Shown here: positions 58,501-64,000 of the stretch, piece by piece
Layout of the letters: each line of letters opens with the position of its first letter
Position numbering within the stretch: the stretch's first letter is position 1
Source of the DNA: Arenibacter algicola
GTDB taxonomy: Bacteria; Bacteroidota; Bacteroidia; Flavobacteriales; Flavobacteriaceae
Reading direction: 5' to 3'
NCBI RefSeq assembly: GCF_018860365.1
Contig: NZ_JAHKPO010000003.1
Location: 1 to 64,000, forward strand
DNA length: 64,000 nt
Notes under the pieces: model-generated
The model's database searches: none
Told to the model about the DNA's origin: nothing
The model's input: the letters and a program-made list of their open reading frames with translations, nothing else
Translations under genes and position numbers: made by a program

Positions 58501-59710
58501 TGGATTGCAGTTTAACCATGGATAGGGTATAATTATAATTTTGGCCAGAAGAAATATCCCCCGTTGAACTATAACCCACTGCTAAGGCCTCAGCGTTATC
58601 CATCTTAAACCCCTTCACCAAAAAATCCTGAAAGCCTAGCATATCTATTTCGGCCACCCCATCTGGACTAAAGGTATTAACAAGCCCACCTCCTGAGGCT
58701 ATTTTTCTAAAATGAAAATTGTTAAACTGGTTATCGCTTCCGTAATAGAGAATTTCACCATTTGCATAATCTTTAAAGTCTTCTCTTCCAATTCCATTTG
58801 CAGATGTAAAAAGCGCAAAACCTGAATCAAAAGACCCAAAATCACCGTAGTCATGGAGATATTCCCCCGTACTAACGTTGAACATTCTGAAAGTACCCCC
58901 ACCAGCCATTGTAATACCGTTTGGAGTAAACTTTGCAACGGCTTCATTAATATCATAAGGGCCAACTACAATTTCACCAGTATGCCTAATATAAGTCAGT
59001 TTTGCCCCCTGATTTCGTTCTTGATGGGTAACTATATAATCGCCCACCCCATTAAAAGTTTCTTTGTTAACAGAATGTATTCGACCAACTAATGGATCTG
59101 TCAGTCCATTATTTCCAAATGTAGCATCTGGCAAGCCATCTGAAGTTAACTTAAACAGGTAGCTTTGGGGATTAATACCTCCTTCAAATATATTAAGGGC
59201 AAACACAATTCTATTGTCGGAAGGGAAGGCGATCGGGGAAATGGCCATTTCTACATCCTCTGGTAAGTCTATAATGGCTTCGCCGTTTACCCCAAAATTA
59301 AGATCTAACTGCCCTTGTGGATTATATTTAACAACTTTAGGGTTATAGGTATCATATTGCTTAACAACAATAAACGATCCGTCAGGAAAAGCATCTAAAT
59401 GATTAACTTGAAAAACATCAGTAAAATTTTCTTCAACAACTACAAATCCATTATTTCCAAAATTAGCATCTAAAACCCCGTTGTTATTGAAGCGAAGTAC
59501 TACATACCTATTTTTAATTCCATCAAAGTAATTGCCTAGTACCGTTATTCTATATTCCTCGTAGGCGGCATCAAGGGTTGTGAAATTAATCTTTTTTAAA
59601 TAAGTTGAAATCACTCCATTAACCCCGTAGTTGGGGTTCAATTGCCCAGGGGTTTGAGATTGTAAATAAGTGCTGATGAGTAGAATAAATAAAAGTAAAT
59701 TCTTATTCAT
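52562..59710 (-). CDS. Giant type IX-secreted protein with delta-60, leucine-rich, Calx-beta and TSP3 modules
   Basis: 2382 residues with a signal peptide (KNLLLFILLISTYLQSQ). Residues about 25-800 are delta-60 repeats, each ending like LDANFGNNG, with about ten clear copies. Two leucine-rich blocks follow, each opened by IPD-x-x-FEQYL and NDGRVLT (about 813 and 1073), running to about 1500. Calx-beta domains fill about 1510-2030 (LDDTIEEELENFLVSI; DDTIFEGLEFAGIEI). Thrombospondin type 3 repeats (DTDSDGIFDTADNCP; DDDGDGTPDTEDAFP) lie at about 2037-2130 and bind calcium. The last 80 residues are a type IX sorting domain (ISPNPVKDILYF; LRKGIYLFRV). It is probably a cell-surface adhesin exported through the PorT-containing system. 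Confidence 0.9.
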   Translation of the reverse strand: MNKNLLLFILLISTYLQSQTPGQLNPNYGVNGVISTYLKKINFTTLDAAYEEYRITVLGNYFDGIKNRYVVLRFNNNGVLDANFGNNGFVVVEENFTDVFQVNHLDAFPDGSFIVVKQYDTYNPKVVKYNPQGQLDLNFGVNGEAIIDLPEDVEMAISPIAFPSDNRIVFALNIFEGGINPQSYLFKLTSDGLPDATFGNNGLTDPLVGRIHSVNKETFNGVGDYIVTHQERNQGAKLTYIRHTGEIVVGPYDINEAVAKFTPNGITMAGGGTFRMFNVSTGEYLHDYGDFGSFDSGFALFTSANGIGREDFKDYANGEILYYGSDNQFNNFHFRKIASGGGLVNTFSPDGVAEIDMLGFQDFLVKGFKMDNAEALAVGYSSTGDISSGQNYNYTLSMVKLQSNTQQDPSFGNRSGKYILEPTYKAGKNLLTKTPNSTFQFPLIGISEQPLTGQKIIQVTNPYSPKEITGELLTTYTDLELNDRLYYKDNNASDLQNEHIIGVGSVIATTNNDFMLVRFSETSFGTFRTINFGGLADEIVRTDINNGSDDIAKSAALQNINGEIRLLVAGTSDSDFVLVRYFAEGPNAGTLDNSFGTNGVLTPIISGGDFVPSKIKIATDGAIFVSGELTNGFDKSFTLKKFSPEGIEDNGFQAFDTFNSSQNEAINFIINADGSLLVLGNEQNTNSRIKVRKYNADGTPDTIFGTNSYLNLNLTASNNKAHEITYLAGNKFAVVGTSGHNGLLAVFNEDGTMDSTFGNNGVLLENFGLSNTELSSVLLVDSQKLIVSGTGLQNGNSVSFTSEIFVDTSVLQYTAIPDTQFEQYLIDAGIDITPNDGRVLTSAITNITVLDIQNYDIENFTGLQEFTSLEDFTLINNQAKAILELNFNNCRDLRDLSIVNTPSLVSIDISSNNNLENLTVVPRGTAFTSIDLTGKQNITSLLIAETGISGIDLTDVPNLTYLGVQLNRSLTSISTSHLTLLEEFETYESGITTIDLSNNPNIIRLTAYRSFNGALTNVNLKNGFNSLITNLQLENNPNLGCIQVDASIVGSSPTGWVKDNMATYEANCTSQFTLIPDSVFEQYLVDLGIDTTPNDGRVLTAALIGVTNINVERLFINSMEGIQDFIDLEVLNVNQINLGSIDLSQNLNLRELYANACSLNTLNLVNNTELEILEVFGNGIGDLNLAFNTKLQSIDVSSNPLTSLVLVNHPSLSTLDISASGIRFLNIEGTSLISLDLSSNDLLEEVSIKNNTISNLVLPADNSPLTVLEVVGEDLTSFDVENRTNLEDLTIFEIQATDLTVENLPKLTSFRLEENFVLNNLRVAGTALTTFTGMQLNNRALLNVEIEENASLQNIPLAVQDLRNLERLSVVDNDLTSLDVSNLATLETLSVRNNPNLTFLDLTSLQDGVTPSKLNTYEGENTGITSLDFSSCPNVNRIFLAYNAANGGVPLTSLNLRNGNNTAISDVIITGNYPALQCVQVDVSTVGNVPTNWQYDTGTQFLEDCSVLPNQVSVSFVVSSESMLEDNAFPSPQLVLNGIVTIPTNIEITDGTSGFASNNLALAGTDYEFNKGQPLTIQIPAQTYSSSNPIPVPGLIIIADTEIEGNEFMVLEVTSNSNELINSNNGNPIDSGGLFFTHNILEDDYRVDVRAGSDISERGGSSIFTITLQNNNGNTISNDSGLDLQLNWLDIGSAQQGTDFNLSGNSVIANGQSSTEITITPIDDTIFEGLEFAGIEIQEGDGYFVDVNGFLPSTQLGIDDNDNHIVLEAVQAGSEGIQDAAFSISLRDENGNLATNGTQNSLSFDVALSTGSGSSPATIGTDFVNGLKNLAGNTVFIDSGFSSVNFAVEVLDDTIEEELENFLVSITTIESGINLSSSQTMGQIIDNDGVQQPLVIEITPILSNATPVSDLEYNYIEGSAQDLEIAFDFKDPNATQQNFGPFDFMISTVNGDALGGDPAIDDSDFNSLSNDMITLDFEFIGFGLLTIKINDDAFVENTEFFFIDITENETGVTLANAEANGRVRIRVNILDNDNSDGIDTDSDGIFDTADNCPATANSDQADLDNDGIGNICDSDDDGDGTPDTEDAFPLDVTEDKDTDGDGLGDNVDTDDDGDGIFDINDYCPNTFGTIAENGCPTELDSIGHDAIQILVKSETCENQNNGSFEVIIANQEYTFNVSLDGNFIGVAYFDNTLKKNNLADGNYQVCLTIEELPDFEQCFGVVISTYQRLVVDVNGIDATNLKASFNVQGSKNYEVLVNDNTYTFHFENNTNNILEIPIEKGENMVSISGESDCQGIFMDKIIVGNIIISPNPVKDILYFTGLKSQGKAQINVHTISGSLVKAIHQNITNGNFNIQLSELRKGIYLFRVVSEMEEIEFKIIKE

Positions 59711-59885
59711 ATTAATAGAATTTTGAAATTATAAAATTTTCTTGTTGAAAAACGGTCATTAAATATAAATACTGGACCATTTCCGTTATCGACTTGATCA
59801 CCTCCATCACCACACAGGTCTGGGTTAAGTTTGAATTGCTATGATTGTAAAAACTGGTTGGTCAGTCTTCAAAAATTCTAACTGT

Positions 59886-60134
59886 TTAATCGCAGGGTAC
59901 CGTTGAGGCCTCTAATTTCATTGGGATGATCAGTTTAACTACATTAATTATTGGAGGATTGTCGCCTTCATTTAATTTAAAACCAAGATTTAATAGGGCA
60001 TTTACTAGATCTTGTGGGTAGATATCTTCAATATAAGTTATACAACAATAAAAGGATGAAGATTCTAGTTTATTACATGAATTAAACTGCAAAAGAAATA
60101 TCAAACCGAGTATGATACGTTTTAATTTTTTCAT
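59886..60134 (-). CDS. Small lipoprotein of unknown function
   Basis: 82 residues. A lipobox gives Cys20 (LIFLLQFNSCNK). The mature part is only 62 residues, with a Cys pair in SSFYCCITYIEDIYPQ and a final Cys. It lies 10 bp downstream of the VWA lipoprotein gene and 175 bp upstream of the giant gene, in the same direction. In that 175-bp gap another frame (QFKLNPDLCGDGGDQVDNGN, 59706-59838) looks coding but lacks a start, so this gene may be shortened by a frameshift. Confidence 0.6.
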   Translation of the reverse strand: MKKLKRIILGLIFLLQFNSCNKLESSSFYCCITYIEDIYPQDLVNALLNLGFKLNEGDNPPIINVVKLIIPMKLEASTVPCD

Positions 60135-60144
60135 GATTTAATAT

Positions 60145-62118
60145 TTATAGTTGGCAGTTGCCGTTTAGCAAATCGTCATGGGAAGGATTAAATAAATTGC
60201 CCTTAATTTTGGAAGAATTTAGCTTGGTAAAGCTATGTTCAGGTAAGCCACAATAATTTGCCAGTTTAATATTGTCCTCAAAGGATGAGTTGAACCAGGT
60301 TCCTGAAGAGGGCTCTTGCAGTTTCTCAAGACCTAGTAAACTTTCCAAATTAAGGTTGTTGGTCAAATTAATTTGACCTAATTTTTCAATATTATTAAGT
60401 CCGTTTAATGAAGTAATTGAGCTATTTGTAATCTGCAATGCATTTAGCTCCTTTATGTTTTCAAGACCTTCAAGGCTAAGTAACCTAAATTCATCTTTAC
60501 AATAAAAACTGATATAATTAGACTTTTGGAGATTGTTTAATCCATTAAGGGTTGTTACTTCTGTATTACTTACTATTAGGTTACCACCAACTAATGTCAA
60601 TCCATAAAGCCCTTCCAAATTATTTATAACTTCAGTTGTATTAGAATCAGAAACAATGATTAAATCGCCTAAAATCTTATTATAGCAAAACTTGTCAACT
60701 TCATGTTGATTGTTTAAAGTGAGATTTCCATTATAGATAGCCTCTTCGAAATAAAATTTATTAACTTCAGTTGATATATCAAGAGAAGAATCATCGTTGT
60801 CCTTTGTTATTACCTTCCAAAAATATTCCTTGAAAAATTCTAATTTTCCAGAACTATAGAGGTATATCAGTTCGTTATTTCCTGAAGCAATAAATTCATC
60901 CACAATAATCATATTACTTTCTGTTTCTCCAATTAATAATTGATAAGTAATGTTATCTTTATCAGAAACATCTGGGTCTATGCTTCTACCAATTGTGAAT
61001 TCAACATTACACGTGTTGTATAATGTAATTTCTTCATTTAACGCTGGACTTATCAAAACAGCTTTTGATGGTCCACTAGGTTCATAAAATCCTGTTGATA
61101 TAAATTCACCCACAGCATATTGGTCGGCACCTGTATTAATATTGTCTTGATGGTAGATTTTGAGATAGTGATTGTTTTCCCCTCTTTTTGGTGTCTCGTA
61201 ATTCAATACATAAACACTATTGGCAACATTTTCAATTTCAGCTTGAATGAATACAAAGTTTTCGTTGACACTTCCAATAGTTTCAGATGCGAAATAAAAA
61301 GAATTACCAAAGAGATTTCTGATATTATCTTCGTCTAAATCTGCACTGCTTAAACCAACGACATAAGCACTTTTGTTAGTAAGTGCCTCTTTGGCCGCCA
61401 CAAAAGTGTTGCTTGCCTGTGTGTCATCACCATCGGTAAAAATGATGAGGTTGCCAACGCTCACCTCATTCACAATAAAACCGTTCTCAAATGAATTTGC
61501 AGCGGTTACCACGGCACCATATAAATCTGTCGAGCTGCTACCCAATTTTAGATTATCGATGGCGGATTTGAGCTGTGCTTTGTCCTTTGAATAATCCAGT
61601 ACAAGTTCAGTCGTGGAGGAAAAGCTATAAATAGCTATTTCTTGATAAGGCAAGGCCGCATCTATCAAAAGCTTCAACTCGTTTTTAAGTGATTCAAAGT
61701 CGGTCTGTATAGAGTTTGAAACATCTATTAAGAGTGCCGTTTTCATTTTTAAATCAAAAGTATTTTTGTCTAGCAAAATCGCCTTTGATTCATCAATAGG
61801 GCTCTCTTCATCATTTTCTGTAACCCGCAAGTTTCCAATATTTAGGTTAGGTACACCTCTGTACATACTATCCGAAACTTGAAATAATACGTTTACATCA
61901 AAAGGGTCTGCTGTGGAGGTTTGATAGGTTGTAAACCGGAAATAATTTGAAGGGTTATCACCCATTGGGTTCTGTTCCTCACCTTCAGGATTTGGAGTTT
62001 CTTCAACAATTGGATTTTGATTCGTTTCGCTATCTTTTATAAGATCATTTTCTGTTTTTGAACAACTAAATGTGCAAAGGACAAAAATGGTTACAATTAA
62101 TAAGTTATTTTTTTTCAT
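60145..62118 (-). CDS. VWA-domain lipoprotein with leucine-rich C-terminus
   Basis: 657 residues from the ATG at 62118; a second ATG two codons before it is possible. Lipobox Cys19 (VLCTFSCSK). A proline- and glutamate-rich linker follows. The von Willebrand factor A domain spans about 125-310, with a complete metal-binding start DVSNSIQ (DxSxS) and later STDLYGAV (Thr) and FTDGDD (Asp). A fibronectin-like part follows. Residues about 480-640 form a receptor-L/leucine-rich-like domain (GDLIIVSDSNTTEVINNLEG; LNGLNNLQK; LNGLNNIEK). It is likely a surface protein binding metal-dependent ligands, encoded upstream of the giant protein. Confidence 0.82.
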   Translation of the reverse strand: MKKNNLLIVTIFVLCTFSCSKTENDLIKDSETNQNPIVEETPNPEGEEQNPMGDNPSNYFRFTTYQTSTADPFDVNVLFQVSDSMYRGVPNLNIGNLRVTENDEESPIDESKAILLDKNTFDLKMKTALLIDVSNSIQTDFESLKNELKLLIDAALPYQEIAIYSFSSTTELVLDYSKDKAQLKSAIDNLKLGSSSTDLYGAVVTAANSFENGFIVNEVSVGNLIIFTDGDDTQASNTFVAAKEALTNKSAYVVGLSSADLDEDNIRNLFGNSFYFASETIGSVNENFVFIQAEIENVANSVYVLNYETPKRGENNHYLKIYHQDNINTGADQYAVGEFISTGFYEPSGPSKAVLISPALNEEITLYNTCNVEFTIGRSIDPDVSDKDNITYQLLIGETESNMIIVDEFIASGNNELIYLYSSGKLEFFKEYFWKVITKDNDDSSLDISTEVNKFYFEEAIYNGNLTLNNQHEVDKFCYNKILGDLIIVSDSNTTEVINNLEGLYGLTLVGGNLIVSNTEVTTLNGLNNLQKSNYISFYCKDEFRLLSLEGLENIKELNALQITNSSITSLNGLNNIEKLGQINLTNNLNLESLLGLEKLQEPSSGTWFNSSFEDNIKLANYCGLPEHSFTKLNSSKIKGNLFNPSHDDLLNGNCQL

Positions 62119-62200
62119 TATCAAGTTTTTTATAAGAAGTTAGTCACAGGCCCATAATTCTTTGCCCTGAAAATTTAGGCCTGTACTTGCTAACTCAACA

Positions 62201-63538
62201 TTAGTTTTTATGATATATAGGGGTTTTAATGGCTAAATATATATTTGCGTTTTGTGTATTCCTACTGAACAGATTGGTTAAAATACTTCCAGATCCAAGT
62301 GTCAATGGATCAATTTTGAATCCTGTTCCAACACCTAATTTTCCTAGATGACTATAGCTTACGGGGAGGTAAAAGCCAATTTTTTTTCTTTCAAATCTCG
62401 GTGTGAGTGAAATTAGGTTTAACCTATTATTATTAAAATAATTCTCTTTTTTGACCAGAGTTTGATTTACATCTAGATTTAAGTAAATAGAATTGGTGAA
62501 TTTATAGTCTAGGTTGATTCTTAAAGACGTTGGTAGGGCAACTGTTACATCACCTAAAGCATTGGTACTGGTAAAATTATTTTTAATTGCGTCGATAATA
62601 TCTTCTTCAGCCTCATTGGCGTCAAGGTTGCTGTTAAGGGAATAGCTCTCCAACTCCACATTTTTGTAGGTAATAGCACCAAAGTCTAATAGAGAGGCTC
62701 CAATTTTTAATCTATAGTTATTAATTGATCTAGGATTATTTCTTCCATTTTCCCGACCAGAATTCCGTGTCCGGTACTCATAAACAAAGCCTATATCCGT
62801 TCCAAAACCAGGTGAGTGGTCTTTTAGTATATTATAATCATCCTGGGAGTCATCTTCGCTTTTTAAATAAGAAAAATCCCCATTCAAATTAATCTGGTTG
62901 GTAGTTGATGAAAAATTACCCGAAAGGTTTCGGGAGTGGGCTTGTGCAACCCCAAATCCTATAAGATATTTCACTGTAACGCCCCCTTTGAAGTAATTTT
63001 GGTTGTAGTCATCGTACATGACCCTACCGTATGATAGTCCTATTTCCGCCCAAGCATGCGAGGTGCCATCAAAATTGTTAAGTTCGAAATTGAAATTTTC
63101 ATTATCAAATCCATCTGAAAGGCTCTCAATTAGTTGACCATTAAGATTATTGTAATTGTTCAATGCCCTAATTCTGGTAGTGAGTGCCAAGCTGTTCGTT
63201 TCATTTAATGAGAACATAAATGAAGGACCCAATATCTCTATATTCAACAATAGATTGTTTTCATTAGAAGTGGCTGTGGTAAGGCCTGAAAAATCATTAT
63301 TATTTAGAAATTCTTTTAAATTGTTAATTGAAAGTCCTAAATAATCATTGGCACCCATGGCACTTATGGAAAAAAGATTAAAATCTGCTCTAACTCTAGA
63401 ATCCGATAGGTTGCCAGGATTGCTTAAAATGCTTTGAATGCCACTATAGTTATCAATGTCATAACCAATATAGGATTGAGCAATACAAACAAGAGAGTGC
63501 AGGGTGAAAAATAGGAAGGGTGTTTTTGTTAATTTCAT
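62201..63538 (-). CDS. DUF5723 family probable outer membrane protein
   Basis: 445 residues with a signal peptide (LTKTPFLFFTLHSLVCIAQS). The opening of the mature protein, YIGYDIDNYSGIQSILSNPG then ADFNLFSISAMGANDYLGL, is the DUF5723 pattern seen in Bacteroidetes outer membrane proteins. Alternating beta strands continue to the end (VNIYLAIKTPIYHKN-like tail: IYLAIKTPIYH). It is first in the run of five surface genes. By analogy with SprF/PorP-type proteins it may hold or thread the secreted partner in the outer membrane; this is inference. Confidence 0.78.
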   Translation of the reverse strand: MKLTKTPFLFFTLHSLVCIAQSYIGYDIDNYSGIQSILSNPGNLSDSRVRADFNLFSISAMGANDYLGLSINNLKEFLNNNDFSGLTTATSNENNLLLNIEILGPSFMFSLNETNSLALTTRIRALNNYNNLNGQLIESLSDGFDNENFNFELNNFDGTSHAWAEIGLSYGRVMYDDYNQNYFKGGVTVKYLIGFGVAQAHSRNLSGNFSSTTNQINLNGDFSYLKSEDDSQDDYNILKDHSPGFGTDIGFVYEYRTRNSGRENGRNNPRSINNYRLKIGASLLDFGAITYKNVELESYSLNSNLDANEAEEDIIDAIKNNFTSTNALGDVTVALPTSLRINLDYKFTNSIYLNLDVNQTLVKKENYFNNNRLNLISLTPRFERKKIGFYLPVSYSHLGKLGVGTGFKIDPLTLGSGSILTNLFSRNTQNANIYLAIKTPIYHKN

Positions 63539-63662
63539 TTCAATTAATGCTAAATTGATCTTCCAGAATTAGATATTTTAAACTAAATGAAAATCTGGAC
63601 TGGATTGGATTATGAAAATGTCGTGAACGGCAACATAAATGACGTTAATGAATGTTATCAAC

Positions 63663-63947
63663 TTATGATTTCGCGGGAAAGATATGTTCTACTGTTAAGG
63701 GAATCAATACGCCGCACGGCCTATATTCTTTTAGTAATATTGAATATGTTCGTTCATCGATATTAATGAACTCTTTGTCGTGAAATTCAAAGCCGTGTGC
63801 CTAAAAAAAATCAAAATCAAATCGATAATTGAGTTTGCATTTCAAAATTTGTGATTCAAATTCAGAGGGTTGGCTCCAAATTGGTTTTACTTTTAAAAGA
63901 GGAACTAAAGATCCCGATTTGGAAAAGCGAGTGAAATAAGGGTGATG
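63663..63947 (-). pseudogene. Broken reading frame at the right end of the window
   Basis: On the minus strand a frame free of stops from 63947 to 63804 continues, after one TAG at 63801-63803, to a TAA at 63663. The pieces look coding: SGSLVPLLKVKPIWSQPSEF before the stop and AHGFEFHDKEFINIDERTYS then EYRPCGVLIPLTVEHIFPAK after it. The TAG follows a run of eight T on that strand, a likely slippage site. No ATG lies in the first part and no family is recognised. The rest of 63539-64000 holds nothing else. Confidence 0.4.
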
Positions 63948-64000
63948 TTATATTACATTTGGAAGTTGTGATATATAGCTCTAGTGAAGACTAACAATTT

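Noticed and set aside
63824-63938. Plus-strand piece reading GWLQIGFTFKRGTKDPDLEK
   Set aside because: It overlaps the longer and more coding-like minus frame, and a stop precedes it closely.

Overview
The window reads as chromosomal DNA of a marine-type member of the Flavobacteriaceae (Bacteroidetes). The basis is family content: a PorT-like type IX secretion protein, a very large protein with a type IX C-terminal sorting domain, a TamL-type lipoprotein, the short RpoD of this phylum, many lipoproteins with short signal peptides, and a sulfatase plus unsaturated-uronate catabolic genes as used on algal or plant polysaccharides. No rRNA, tRNA, CRISPR array or intact insertion sequence was seen.

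Layout. 1-250 is a short tandem repeat. 277-8634 holds a cation antiporter, a secreted sulfatase, small enzymes and an atypical pyruvate-kinase-like protein. 8796-14113 is a uronate module: kduI, kduD and a DUF4861 lipoprotein on the minus strand, divergent from a LacI-type regulator and a GH88 hydrolase. The shared gap carries a perfect 20-bp palindrome that overlaps the predicted kduI promoter. 14216-47125 is mostly core genes: rpe, an RhlE-like helicase, a radical SAM protein, rpoD, pnp, rpsO, accD, a class II aldolase, tamL, a SpoU methylase, porT, menaquinone methylase, trkA-trkH, an aminotransferase, a desaturase, rsmG, pruA, apaG and PBP1A. Inside this stretch a second, partial accD 3' end (24746-24934) marks an old insertion or gene conversion around an AT-rich gene of unknown function.

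47126-51900 is accessory: an orphan response regulator, a decayed gene, a lipoprotein of the M81/MlrC family, a DUF2188 protein, and an array of about 155-bp units starting GTGGAGCCGGAGG. Two of these units fold into the same nested stems with paired base changes on both arms.

51901-63538 is a run of five co-directional cell-surface genes: a DUF5723 protein, a VWA lipoprotein, a small lipoprotein, a 2382-residue protein (delta-60 repeats, two leucine-rich blocks, Calx-beta, thrombospondin type 3, sorting domain) and a fibronectin-III-like lipoprotein. The likely working model is an exported adhesin with its own outer-membrane and lipoprotein partners. The right end (63539-64000) holds only a broken reading frame.

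All calls come from reading the sequence and family knowledge. No database search was run.
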